Made by a program: the position numbers and the translations under genes
Part shown: piece by piece, positions 6,557-15,243 of the stretch
Layout: every line of letters begins with the position of its first letter
Numbering within the stretch: position 1 is the stretch's first letter
The notes under the pieces: generated by a model
Told to the model about the DNA's origin: nothing
The model's database searches: none
What the model saw: only the letters and a program-made list of their open reading frames with translations
DNA from: Gammaproteobacteria bacterium
GTDB taxonomy: Bacteria; Pseudomonadota; Gammaproteobacteria; JAJDOJ01
NCBI GenBank assembly: GCA_022340215.1
Contig: JAJDOJ010000087.1
Span: forward strand, 1-46,955
DNA length: 46,955 nt
Reading direction: 5' to 3'

Positions 6557-8611
6557 ATGAACGACGGCCCGATCGCCCTTGACGATCTCGACCACCTCGC
6601 CAACGAGGTATTCCCCGGACTGGTGGTACGCAAGGACCTGCTGCGGCGCATGCGCTCGTCCTTCGGTGTGCCGGCCTTCGTCATCGAGTTCCTGCTGGGC
6701 AAGTATTGCGCCTCCACGGACGAGGACACGATCAACGAGGGCCTGGAGTTCGTTCGGGAGACGCTGGCCTCCAAGTACGTCAAGCCCGACGAGCGCGAGG
6801 CGGTCAAGTCGGCGATCAAGCAGCACACGACCTACGAGGTCATCGACAAGATCGACGTCAAGTTGGTGGAGACCCACGACAAGTACTGGGGGCGCCTGTC
6901 CGGTCTGAATCTGGACTTTTTGAACGTCGAGGATTCAGATGTCCGTGCCCACGACCGGCTCCTGCTCGGCGGGATCTGGGCCGAAGTGACGCTGCGCTAC
7001 GACGACTCCTTCATCTTCAAAGGACAGAACCGCCCGTTCTTCGTCGACGCGATTCGTCCGATCCAGCTCTCGAATCGCAACATCGACAGCTTCATCGAGG
7101 CGCGACGGCGCTTCACGCGGGACCAGTGGATCGACCTGCTGATGCGCTCGATGGGGTACGAGCCGAACCACCCCTACTACACGCAACGGCGTAAGTTGCA
7201 CTACATACTGCGGATGATTCCCTTCGTCGAAAAGAACTTCAACTCGGTGGAGCTGGGTCCGCGCGGGACGGGCAAGAGCTTCGTCTACCAGCAGATGAGT
7301 CCCTATTGCCACCTCGTCTCCGGTGGCCAGACGACCACCGCGCAGATGTTCGTGAATCTGTCGACGGGCCAGCGTGGTCTCGTGTGCCTCTGGGATGTGG
7401 TCGCCTTCGACGAGGCCGCCGGTATCCGCTTCACCGACAAGAGCGGCCTCAACATCATGAAGGGCTACATGGAAGACGGGGCCTTCAGCCGCGGACGCGA
7501 CATCATCAACGCCGAAGGGTCCATCGTCTTCGTCGGCAACATCGACGGCGACATCGAGACTATCGTCCGGACCTCCAACCTGTTCTATCCCATGCCCAAG
7601 GAGATGGATACGGCCTTCTACGACCGCATCCACGCCTACATCCCGGGGTGGGAGTTCCAGAAGACCTCCGACGACGCCTACACCGATCATTTCGGTCTGG
7701 TCACCGATTACCTCGCCGAGGTCTTCCGAGAGCTACGCAAGCGCAGCTACGTGGACTACGCCGACCGCGACTTCGGCTTCGGCAGCCACTTGGGCGGCCG
7801 GGATCAGAAGGCGGTGCGGAAGATCGTCTCGGGCCTGATCAAGCTGCTGCACCCCGACGGAGAGGTAGCGCGCGACGAGATGGAGGAGTACCTGGCCTAC
7901 GCGATGGAGATGCGCCGACGGGTCAAGGAGCAGCTGAAAAAGATGGGCGGCCTCGAGTACTGGGATACCAGCTTCTCCTACATCGACCGCGAGTCGGGTC
8001 AGGAGACCTTTGTGCCCGTGCCGGAGTCCGGCGGCGGCGCGATCATCGCCGAAGGTGGTCTACCGCCAGGCAGCGTTTATACCATCGGCACGGATGCAAG
8101 CGACAACCGCCTCGCCCTATTCCTGCTGCAAACCCAGATGAACCGGGGCTCCGGGCGCATCATACCGCTCGGTAACCTCTCGTCGAAGATGAAGGAGGCC
8201 ATCAAGACCGCGGACGCCTACCTGAAGGCCAATCTGGGAAACCTCGGCATCAATCACGATCTCAAGGGCTACGACTTCAGCATCCAGGCCATCAACTTGA
8301 ACCAGGCCAAGGAGGGTTCGGAAACGGCGGTGGCATTCTTCGTCTCCCTTGTCTCGACCATCCTAGCGAAGCCTGTGCAGGACCAGACCGTGATCCTGGG
8401 CGAGATGAGTATCCAGGGCATGCTGCTAAAGGTCGCATCGCTTCCGGAACGGATGCAGCTCGCCGTCGAGGCCGGAGCCAAGCGCATCCTCATTCCCAGC
8501 GAGAACAAGCGGCACGTTGCCGACGTCCCGGATGCCATCCTGACTGCCATCCAATGGCAGTTCTACGACACTCCGACCAAGGCGGCGATCATGGCACTGG
8601 GGATGACTTAG
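6557..8611 (+). CDS. brxL: BREX protein BrxL (Lon-like AAA+ protein)
   Basis: This 684-residue protein has an AAA+ ATPase core with Walker A GPRGTGKS (about 234-241) and Walker B VVAFDEAAG (about 282-290), followed by a Lon-related C-terminal domain from about 535. The segment aligned with the Lon lysine motif (GGLKEKLLAA) reads ASLPERMQLA, so the catalytic lysine seems absent, while a Ser remains in EGSETAVAFF. BrxL occurs at the end of type 1 and type 4 BREX loci; with pglX present, type 1 fits better. ATG 6557 follows CGAGG at 6546-6550; a GTG one codon earlier is also possible. It is the last gene of the locus. Confidence 0.9.
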   Translation: MNDGPIALDDLDHLANEVFPGLVVRKDLLRRMRSSFGVPAFVIEFLLGKYCASTDEDTINEGLEFVRETLASKYVKPDEREAVKSAIKQHTTYEVIDKIDVKLVETHDKYWGRLSGLNLDFLNVEDSDVRAHDRLLLGGIWAEVTLRYDDSFIFKGQNRPFFVDAIRPIQLSNRNIDSFIEARRRFTRDQWIDLLMRSMGYEPNHPYYTQRRKLHYILRMIPFVEKNFNSVELGPRGTGKSFVYQQMSPYCHLVSGGQTTTAQMFVNLSTGQRGLVCLWDVVAFDEAAGIRFTDKSGLNIMKGYMEDGAFSRGRDIINAEGSIVFVGNIDGDIETIVRTSNLFYPMPKEMDTAFYDRIHAYIPGWEFQKTSDDAYTDHFGLVTDYLAEVFRELRKRSYVDYADRDFGFGSHLGGRDQKAVRKIVSGLIKLLHPDGEVARDEMEEYLAYAMEMRRRVKEQLKKMGGLEYWDTSFSYIDRESGQETFVPVPESGGGAIIAEGGLPPGSVYTIGTDASDNRLALFLLQTQMNRGSGRIIPLGNLSSKMKEAIKTADAYLKANLGNLGINHDLKGYDFSIQAINLNQAKEGSETAVAFFVSLVSTILAKPVQDQTVILGEMSIQGMLLKVASLPERMQLAVEAGAKRILIPSENKRHVADVPDAILTAIQWQFYDTPTKAAIMALGMT

Positions 8612-8658
8612 TCACGACCCGACGACGCCTCGTGCTGCTACGGGACAAAGGGGGCAAA

Positions 8659-8715
8659 GGGTCAGGTCTTGATTCGTGCCCTTTGCCCTCTCGTGCACGA
8701 ATCAAGACCTGACCC
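8659..8715. repeat. 21-bp perfect inverted repeat (REP-like hairpin)
   Basis: The arms 8659-8679 and 8695-8715 are perfect reverse complements around a 15-nt loop. Each arm contains the GGGTCAGGTCTTGATTC motif typical of REP-like sequences in Gammaproteobacteria. It starts 48 bp after the brxL stop, where homology to the cytochrome fragment on the other strand ends. It may serve as a transcription end for brxL. No T-run follows, so this role is uncertain. Confidence 0.65.
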
Positions 8716-9086
8716 TCGATTTTGTTTGCATAGCGATAGACCGAGCGCAGGTCGGATTCGCGGAACTGGTTCAGGCTGGACCAGGGCATCGGTGGCCGCG
8801 TCTTCAGGTTGCGGGCGTAGGCGACCCACTGGTCCTCGTCGAGGCGCTTTATAACCAGGCGCAGGTTCGGTGCGTAGGTGGTGCCCCAAGGTCCGCGCCA
8901 GCCGACGCTGTCGCCGATCAGCCACTGCGATTCGGGCACTTGCCCGTCGGTCGGCAGGTAGTCGGGGGTATGGCAATCATTGCAGCCAGCGATCGTGACC
9001 AGGTACTTGCCTTGCGCGCCCGAAAGCAATTCGTATAACGTTCTATGGAGAGCCCGCGGCGAATCGACCGACAGGACGTTACGCAC
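8716..9086 (-). pseudogene. Truncated cytochrome c family protein fragment
   Basis: The - strand frame reads GKYLVTIAGCNDCHTPDY, with one heme motif CNDCH, then IGDSVGWRGPWGTTYAPNLRL and TRPPMPWSSLNQF...DLRSVYRYANKI. This is the pattern of small secreted c-type cytochromes of the 'GCNDCHTP' type. There is no signal peptide at the 5' end, and homology stops at the 21-bp inverted repeat; the rest of the frame is repeat-derived. I read it as a gene broken at both ends. Together with the fragments to 9500, it makes 8612-9519 a stretch without an intact gene. Confidence 0.6.
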
Positions 9087-9304
9087 ACGCGTGTGAGCGC
9101 CGAATCGATTGCGAAGCGCGGCGGTGGTGGAAATCTGGACGGGTCATGTTCGAGTGTCGGCTGGGCGAGACCTTTGCGGTCCAGCGTATGCTGATCGCGT
9201 ACGGGTTTTCGAGCGCTCAGGACGAATCCGATGTCACGATGCCATTGGGCACAGGGCCTGCGCGCGCATCAACAACCGACATGATCTCTTCCGAAGGACC
9301 GAGC

Positions 9305-9412
9305 ATGTCACTCGATCGAACCTACAGGCTACTCGACCTGTTCGCCACCTGTTTGCTCGGCGTCTGTGGCAGCGGAGGTAACGGCGGTTCGACCGGCGGC
9401 GGCAGCAGACTT
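9305..9412 (+). pseudogene. Possible N-terminal fragment of a lipoprotein
   Basis: From ATG 9305 the frame starts MSLDRTYRLLDLFATCLLGVCGSGGNGGSTGGGS. This resembles a lipoprotein signal (hydrophobic stretch, then Cys followed by a Gly/Ser/Asn-rich linker), although the lipobox is imperfect. After the Gly-rich stretch the frame loses any protein-like character. It may be the start of a gene whose remainder was deleted. No partner fragment was found. Confidence 0.3.
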
Positions 9413-9519
9413 TCACCGTCGATCGTACAGCGCTCCAGAGAATGGTTGTCGGTACTGTACTCGTGTGGTCCCCGTAAAAGTGACAATTCGGTCATCGGGC
9501 TGATCCTATTTCGATCGAA

Positions 9520-9726
9520 TCAATCCTCGTATACCTCCTTCAACTGGTCGCGCAGACGTCTCATCTCCGTGTATTCCTCGATCGTCCTGCGGGCCAACAT
9601 GGCTTCGCGGAACGTGGCCGTCCGATACCGCTCGACCGTGCCGTCGGAGACAGCCTCGCTGGCGAGAAAAGTACAGATCTGCTCGATATCGAATTCCGCA
9701 TCCTCCAAACCTAGACTGCTATCCAT
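9520..9726 (-). CDS. Small acidic hypothetical protein
   Basis: From ATG 9726 this is 68 residues, acidic in the first half (SSLGLEDAEFDIEQ) and ending in a charged helix RRTIEEYTEMRRLRDQLKE. That tail is reminiscent of the RRxLEDYLExRRL pattern in short PA3496-type envelope proteins, but the match is too brief to name it. A GGAGG lies about 14 bp upstream, rather far, and an upstream in-frame ATG at 9777 is also possible. It has no partner operon. The 520 bp from here to groES contain no other gene. Confidence 0.4.
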   Translation of the reverse strand: MDSSLGLEDAEFDIEQICTFLASEAVSDGTVERYRTATFREAMLARRTIEEYTEMRRLRDQLKEVYED

Positions 9727-10066
9727 GGCTAGAATCACAACCTCCAATCGCAATAACGGACTACACAGGGTACGCATGCCCTTTTGGGCTTGGACACAAT
9801 AATCTAGCCGTAACCCTTGATGCCTTACATCAAGAAAATTTTGTCGTCACGATCAATTTCTTCACAAAACCTTCGATCCGTTATCCGTTGCCTTGCCTGT
9901 CTCTTTCTGCCGTCACAAGTGGCTCCCCCCGATTCCTGAGGTAGGTCACCCTTGGGTGAAAATCCTCTCGCGACGAGCCACCACCTGGTCGTAATCCATC
10001 GGATGCAAACCCCAGACGGTCTGAGATCTACGAACAAAATGTGTTCTCATGACGACAAAGATATTT

Positions 10067-10093
10067 CTTCGAAATCCGTCATGCGCCCGATTT
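10067..10093 (+). promoter_or_regulatory. Candidate heat-shock (sigma-32) promoter of groES
   Basis: CTTCGAAA (10067-10074) and CCCGATTT (10086-10093) are 11 bp apart and sit 156 bp before the groES ATG. They resemble the sigma-32 elements CTTGAAA and CCCCATNT. No CIRCE (HrcA) inverted repeat was seen in 9778-10248. This is a motif match only. Confidence 0.35.
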
Positions 10094-10248
10094 AAATGCC
10101 CCTCGTCCGGCACCATATTCGTTATGTCGCACGGTGCGAATCACAGGTTGGAAGACGGATGGGACACGTTGACGTGCGAATGCCTCGTTGCCAGGCTGCG
10201 GATAGCCGTGCGGTGCATGACGAACAAAAGATATTGAGGAGATTCTTT

Positions 10249-10539
10249 ATGAACATCAGACCGTTGCATGATCGAGTTCTTGTGAGACGCGTGGAGCGGG
10301 ACAACAAGAGCACAGGAGGAATCGTCATTCCAGACACAGCGTCCGAGAAACCCACCGAGGGCGAGGTGATCGCTACCGGTAGCGGTCGGATCCTGGACAG
10401 CGGCGAGGTCCGAGCCCTCGATGTGAAGGCCGGGGATCGGATCCTATTCGGCACCTACTCCGGCACCGAAGTAAAACTGAACGGTGAGGAGTACCTGGTT
10501 ATGCGTGAAGACGACGTCATGGCGGTTATCGATAGCTAA
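10249..10539 (+). CDS. groS: Co-chaperonin GroES
   Basis: This 96-residue protein is full length. It has [16 protein letters not shown] at the start, the mobile loop [16 protein letters not shown] that contacts GroEL, and [16 protein letters not shown] at the end. GroES caps the GroEL barrel and encloses the folding protein. GAGGAG at 10236-10241 precedes ATG 10249. The normal partner groEL should follow directly, but downstream there is an IS remnant, a MITE and a broken groEL. This groES must therefore serve a GroEL encoded elsewhere or be a spare copy. Confidence 0.95.
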   Translation: MNIRPLHDRVLVRRVERDNKSTGGIVIPDTASEKPTEGEVIATGSGRILDSGEVRALDVKAGDRILFGTYSGTEVKLNGEEYLVMREDDVMAVIDS

Positions 10540-10555
10540 CCGTTCACTTTTGTCA

Positions 10556-10996
10556 AGAACTGGCTATCCACTTCGCGCAAGTGCCTTCTACATCTTGTGG
10601 TTGGCACCATCTGTTCCCCCTACGAGTTTTCGGTAAGAGGGCGGAGGTGCCAAGACCGCTTGTTGCATCAAGCGGTAAAAAAAGTAATCCACGTGAGCGA
10701 GAGGAGCGGCGATTGAAGCGGAACGTAAATTCGTCGAGATAAATGTGTCGTAAATGCCGGTAGTGCAAATAACCTCGCGCTGTGATCCATGGTTCACCTT
10801 TCGCTCCGCAACGCGGACATTGGAAACCCTCTGGCCACCGAACCCGGATGAGATACTCCCTGCAACTAGATTCGTTCGCAAACCAGGCATCGAACTCTTG
10901 GAACGTACGTGGGTAGTCAGCCCCGGGTTGTGGGTGATACGGTTCATTCACCCCCTATCTTGTGGCGACTTGCGTGAAGTGGATAGCCACTTGCCA
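10556..10996 (-). mobile_element. Internally deleted IS1595-family element
   Basis: The ends carry matching inverted repeats: TGGCTATCCACTTCGCGCAAGT at the left (10561-10582) and its near reverse complement at 10970-10990. Inside, on the - strand from ATG 10951, is the start of an IS1595-type transposase with a zinc ribbon CPRCGAKGEPW. It joins directly to the extreme C-terminal part DEFTFRFNRRSSRSRGLLF and, after a frameshift, YRLMQQAVLAPPPSYRKLV. The whole DDE catalytic core is missing, so it cannot move by itself. It lies between groES and the groEL remnant. Confidence 0.7.
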
Positions 10997-11016
10997 AGAG
11001 TCACCTGGAAACGTAA

Positions 11017-11173
11017 GGCGATTGCCGGAAAATGGCGTACCAGATTGCGCCGGATTTTCGTTCGTCATCAAGGCGCGACAACAGGCGCATAGTCGAACTA
11101 TGTCACTGTTGTCGCAACACAGAGGACGAACGAAAAGATAAGCAGGATGGTATGTCATTTGACAGAAATCGCC
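11017..11173. mobile_element. MITE-1 copy A (short form, 157 bp)
   Basis: It starts GGCGATTGCCGG and ends AGAAATCGCC, with TAA on both sides (11014-11016 and 11174-11176), a 3-bp target duplication. The whole unit folds back on itself, with the tightest stem around GCGACAACAG...CTGTTGTCGC. No transposase is encoded. GroEL homology begins at its right edge. Confidence 0.85.
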
Positions 11174-11176
11174 TAA

Positions 11177-12485
11177 GAGGTCATTTGACGATGTCAGCTA
11201 CGGTACTGCCACAGCCACGGTGCGGGCGCAGGCGATGCTGCGCGAGGGCCTGATGGCCGTGACCTCGGGTATGAATCCGATGGACCTCAAGTGGGGCATC
11301 GATACCGCGGTCCAGGCAGTGGTCGAGGAGCTGAGGCTGTTATCGAAGCCCTACATCCTGCTGCACGAAAAGAAGGTCTCCAGTATCAGGGATCCGTTAC
11401 CGTTGCTGAAGTCCGTTGCCAAGGCGGGCAAGCCGCTACTGGTGGTAGCGGAGGGCGACTCCCTGGCAACGCTGGTCGTCAACACCATCCGCGGCATCGT
11501 CAAGGTCGCCTCCGTCAAGGCCCCGCGCTTCGGAGACCGGCGCAAGGCCATGCGGCAGGACATCGCCGTTCTGACCGGCGGGACCGTGATCTCCGACGAG
11601 GTCGGTCTCAATCTGGAAAATGTCAGTCTGGACGACCTGGGCTCCACCTAGAAGATCAGTGTCGGGAAGGATCACACGACCATCATCGGGGGCGTCGGCG
11701 AGAAGCAGGAGATCAAGGGCCGTGTTGAGCAAATACGCCAGCAGATCGAGGAGACGACCTCCGACTACGACAAGGAGAAGTTGCAGGAACGCATGGCGAA
11801 ACTGGCTGGTGGTGTGGCGGTATTGAAGATCGGGGCGGCCACCGAGGTGGAGATGAAGGAGAAGAAGCCCTGCGTCGAGGACGCCTTACATGCCACGCGG
11901 GCAGCAAACGAGGAAGGTATTGTATACCCGTCACGGACAGGTTTTCCCGGCACACACGCCCTCTTCGTCCCGTGGCAGCGTTGCGATTCCTTGCAATAGA
12001 GCGGCTATTACGCGTCATCGCGTCTTGCCACGAAACGAATATGACACGCACTTTCTCGTGAAAACCTGTCCGCGACGGGTATACCCGGCGGCGGCGTAGC
12101 GCTGATCAGGGCCCTTGAAGCCGTGGAAAAGAAGGGCCTCAAAGGGACGAATGACGATCAGAACGCGGGGATTCGCATCGCCCTCAAGGCGAAGGAACAA
12201 CCGCTTAGGGAAATCGTCCGCAATGCCGGCACAGGACCTTCCGTGGTGCTCGACAGAGTGAGCGAAGGTGAGACCAACTATGGTTACAACACTCAAACCG
12301 GCGAATTCGGCGATATGGTCGCCATGGGGATCCTGTACCCGACCAAGGTGGTGCGCTCCGCGCCTCCGAATGCGGCTTCGGTCGCGGGCCTGATGATCGC
12401 CACCGCCACGATGGTTGCTGAACGACCAAGGAAGTCGAAAGCGGGAAGCGTTCATGGGACGGGTGAGATTGACGACATCATCTAG
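11177..12485 (+). pseudogene. groL: groEL pseudogene, 5'-truncated, internally deleted and interrupted
   Basis: Homology starts at GroEL's DGTTTATV region (here [18 protein letters not shown]), so the first ~85 residues are gone. After EELRLLSKP the sequence jumps to YILLHEKK, removing roughly 85 residues of the intermediate and apical domains. A TAG at 11649-11651 stops the frame after LDDLGST. Reading continues ([39 protein letters not shown]) until a MITE at 11925-12081 splits the GI-VPGGG codons. Then [12 protein letters not shown]...[20 protein letters not shown] follows to the stop at 12483. The C-terminal GGM tail is absent. It cannot make a working chaperonin. Confidence 0.92.
11925..12081. 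mobile_element. MITE-2 copy a (157 bp) inside groEL
   Basis: It begins TACCCGTCACGGACAGGTTTTC and ends with the near reverse complement. A TA lies at 11923-11924 and another at 12082-12083; removing the element and one TA restores GGT-ATT-GTA-CCC-GGC (GroEL G-I-V-P-G). This shows both the element edges and a TA target duplication, as made by IS630/mariner-type transposases. A second copy lies at 43548-43704. Confidence 0.88.
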
Positions 12486-12568
12486 CCACACCGGCCGGAC
12501 CGATGGCCCGCGATCGTAGATCGTTTCGGCGCTCATCGTCCCACTGCCTGCCGGGCGGGCGGGAGCAT

Positions 12569-12590
12569 CGCGCGGGAAGACGCCCGCGCG
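12569..12590. terminator. GC-rich hairpin after the lysR gene
   Basis: CGCGCGGG (12569-12576) and CCCGCGCG (12583-12590) form a perfect 8-bp stem with a 6-nt loop, directly after the stop codon of the - strand lysR gene. No T-run follows on either strand, so a termination role is only possible. Confidence 0.35.
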
Positions 12591-13499
12591 TCATCCGTTT
12601 CCGGGCGGCAGGTGCGTCTCGCCGTCCGGACCGCTTTTGACCTTTCTCTGTACCGTGTGAGCGCTCCCGGGAAGTAACGCAAGCAGTCTCACGATTTCCG
12701 TTCGCCGATCGCTCGCCGCGGAACTCACCGCGTAGGCGACACGTTCGATCGCCGGTGCGTCCCTTACCAGAAACAGGCGCTTCTCCCTAAGGTGGTCGTG
12801 CACCATCGGTTCCGCCATGTAGGCCGTCCCTCCCTGCTCGAGAATCAGGGACAGCGCGATGCGCCCGAGCGATACGCGTGCCGAAGGGGCAGGGGCATCG
12901 GGGAACGACCGGGCATGAACGATCGAAAAGGACGTCCCCCAGTCTACGAAGACGTAGTTTTCCGCCAGGGCGTCCGGCACCGCGAGATCGGGTCTGCCCG
13001 AAATCATGATCAGCGAAACGCTCGCCACCTCGAGTAGATCCAGCTCGTCGGCGCGGGGCGGTTCGAACGTAAATGCGAGGTCGATCGCCCCATCTAGCAA
13101 CTTGCGGTGCAGGATTTCCGGCGAGTGCGCCTCGATGTTCAGGACGATGTCTTTCAGTCCGTATGCTGCAACGAGCCAATCCTGAAGCAGAATGTCCCAG
13201 AGACTCGGCACGCCGCTGACCGTGAGCGGAATGCGTGAATCGTGCTCAAGGGCGATGTCCTGACTCGCCCGTAACCAAGTGGTCAACAGGGATTCAGCAT
13301 AGGGTAAAAGGCGTTGTCCGGCTGGGGTCAACTGAATATTGTTGCGGATTCTTACGAAGAGTCTTACGCCAAGTTTCTCCTCGAGCAGCCGCACGCGCGC
13401 ACTGGCCGCTGATTGTGTGATGAATAGGTTTTCTGCCGCCTTCCCGAAGTGCCTCGTCCGATACACCTCGATAAAGGTCTTGAGCAAGTCAATATCCAT
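12591..13499 (-). CDS. LysR-family regulator (HdfR-like) beside the DAB operon
   Basis: The 302-residue protein has an N-terminal winged helix-turn-helix: MDIDLLKTFIEVYRTRHFGKAAENLFITQSAASARVRLLEEKLGVRLFVR-type sequence in residues 1-50, closest in feel to HdfR. An effector-binding domain follows. In sulfur-oxidising autotrophs, inorganic-carbon uptake operons often have a LysR gene next to them that responds to CO2/bicarbonate supply. That makes control of the upstream operon likely, but it is inferred from position. It lies 232 bp after the last DAB-operon gene, in the same direction; that gap contains no other gene. AAGGT lies just before ATG 13499. Confidence 0.85.
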   Translation of the reverse strand: MDIDLLKTFIEVYRTRHFGKAAENLFITQSAASARVRLLEEKLGVRLFVRIRNNIQLTPAGQRLLPYAESLLTTWLRASQDIALEHDSRIPLTVSGVPSLWDILLQDWLVAAYGLKDIVLNIEAHSPEILHRKLLDGAIDLAFTFEPPRADELDLLEVASVSLIMISGRPDLAVPDALAENYVFVDWGTSFSIVHARSFPDAPAPSARVSLGRIALSLILEQGGTAYMAEPMVHDHLREKRLFLVRDAPAIERVAYAVSSAASDRRTEIVRLLALLPGSAHTVQRKVKSGPDGETHLPPGNG

Positions 13500-13731
13500 A
13501 AGTACCTTACCACTGGCATCTTGAACAAAAGGACCAGGATAATCTCATATCGCTTCACCAAACATAGGGTTGGTAGATCGATATCTGCGCGAGTTTTTAG
13601 CAAAGCAGCCACGACTCTGCGGCCAAACGTGGTGAGAACGAATATGACACACACTTAATGGAGGCCAGCCTATGACCCGACGCGGCTTCGGCGACCTTGA
13701 CGGCGTGTCGTGCCCCTGCTCTGCATCACCT

Positions 13732-15240
13732 TCAGGGCCTCACCGGATTCAGACGCCCCACCCACTGGACGGCGGCCTCCTGGGTCGTATCCAGTACCAC
13801 GGCCGGATAAAGGCCAACCAGCAGGATCAGACCGGTAAATGCCACGGCGATCCACAACTCGCGCCGGCGCAGGTCCACGGCGGTGGCGACCACCTCGCTG
13901 TCCATCGGACCGTAAAACGTACTCCGGTAGCTGTTCAACGCGTAGGCCGCGCCCAGTACCATGCCGAACAGGGCAGCCAGCCCGGCGCCCGTGTGGCTCT
14001 TCAGGGTACCCATCAGGATCAGGAACTCCGCGGGAAATCCCGCGGTGCCCGGCACCCCCATCGATGCCAGGGCGAAGACGAAGAACAAGGCCGCCAGCAG
14101 TGGCATGCTGCGACCCACCCCACCGAGCTGCATCAATTCCGTGGTGCCCGTGCGCTGATGTAGAAACCCGGTCAACAGGAACAGGCCGCCCGCAACCATG
14201 GTGAAGTTGAGCAGCTGGAACAACGCCCCCTGCAAGCCCTGCAGGTTGAACGACGCGATGCCCAGCAGGACCAGCCCGACATGGCTGATGGAGGCGTAGG
14301 CGAGCATGCGTCGCAGATTGGTCTGGACGAGGGCCGCCAGCGCGCCGTAGATCACACCGATCACCCCGAGCGCGGCCAGCAGCCAGTGCAACTCTTGAGC
14401 GACAGTCGGCGCTAGCGGCACGGTGAAACGGATCAGGCCATAGGCCCCGAGTTTCAGACCGGTCATGAGCGCGGCTACCGCGACTGGCCCCTCCATGGAA
14501 ACGACGGGCAGCCAGGTATGCAGGGGAAACACCGGCGTCTTGACCGCAAACCCCGCTAACAGGAGCAGGAATACCACGACTTCGATGTGGTGCGGCAGCG
14601 GCGTGGTCAGCAGCGTAGCGTAGTCGAACATCAGTGCGTCCGGCAGCACACCACCGCTGAAATCGGCGTGATTGAACGCCAGCAGCAGAAAGGCGAACAA
14701 CAGCGGCACCCCGCCCACCAGCATGAACAAGGTGTACTTCATCGCGGCATAGCGGCGATCCGGCCCGATACCCCAGAGGCTGATCAGGAAGTAGAGCGGG
14801 ATCAGGGTCAGTTCCCAGAACAGGAAGAACAGCACCGTGTCAAGCGCACAGAATACACCGAGCGTGACGCTCTCCAGGAGCAGCAGCAGGGAGTAGTAGA
14901 GGCGCGGCAGGCTGCGCACCGAGTTCCACGAGGCGACGACGACCCCCAGCACCAGCAGTATGGTCAGCGGCAGGAACAGCACCGAGATGCCGTCCACGCC
15001 CACGCGAAAGTGGACATTGAGTGAGGGGATCCATCTGGCCTGCTCCACCATCTGGAATCCCGCCAGCGCGGGATCGAAGCGGGAAACGACGATCAGGGAA
15101 AAGACGAGATCCACGATCAGCGTGGCGAGGCCGATCGCGCGAGCCTTTCTCGGATCCGGCGCGAGCCAGATCGCCAGCGCACCTAGCGGCAGGGTGAGCA
15201 GCAGCAGACTGAGCATCGGAAGGTCGCCGGGCACGGGCAT
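13732..15240 (-). CDS. NuoM/MrpD-like membrane subunit of the DAB operon (last gene)
   Basis: This 502-residue protein has about 14 membrane helices of the proton-conducting antiporter family. It keeps the key ionisable residues: Glu in FFLFWELTLIPLYFLI, Lys in AVKTPVFPLHTWLP and Lys in TGLKLGAYGLIR. In complex I these line the half-channels for protons. No quinone or Fe-S complex I genes are nearby, so it belongs to the DAB-like complex. ATG 15240 lies 3 bp after the stop of the upstream gene. A second in-frame Met (MLSLLLL) is 8 codons later. Confidence 0.85.
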   Translation of the reverse strand: MPVPGDLPMLSLLLLTLPLGALAIWLAPDPRKARAIGLATLIVDLVFSLIVVSRFDPALAGFQMVEQARWIPSLNVHFRVGVDGISVLFLPLTILLVLGVVVASWNSVRSLPRLYYSLLLLLESVTLGVFCALDTVLFFLFWELTLIPLYFLISLWGIGPDRRYAAMKYTLFMLVGGVPLLFAFLLLAFNHADFSGGVLPDALMFDYATLLTTPLPHHIEVVVFLLLLAGFAVKTPVFPLHTWLPVVSMEGPVAVAALMTGLKLGAYGLIRFTVPLAPTVAQELHWLLAALGVIGVIYGALAALVQTNLRRMLAYASISHVGLVLLGIASFNLQGLQGALFQLLNFTMVAGGLFLLTGFLHQRTGTTELMQLGGVGRSMPLLAALFFVFALASMGVPGTAGFPAEFLILMGTLKSHTGAGLAALFGMVLGAAYALNSYRSTFYGPMDSEVVATAVDLRRRELWIAVAFTGLILLVGLYPAVVLDTTQEAAVQWVGRLNPVRP

Positions 15241-15243
15241 GAC

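Noticed and set aside
9825-10037. 70-codon frame on - strand upstream of groES
   Set aside because: No ribosome site and no protein-like pattern; the region 9778-10248 is better read as the groES leader with a possible heat-shock promoter.
11032-11253. Short frames starting MAYQIAPDF or MTYHPACLFVRPLCCDNS, seen at every MITE-1 copy (for example 10955-11158, 36244 onward, 42985-43236)
   Set aside because: They lie wholly or mostly within a transposed foldback element, recur with it, and have no ribosome site; they are repeats, not genes.
13636-13655. Short match to the interior of MITE-2 (ACGAATATGACAC) upstream of the DAB-side lysR
   Set aside because: Only about 18 bp match and there are no element ends or flanking duplication; could be chance or a very old trace.
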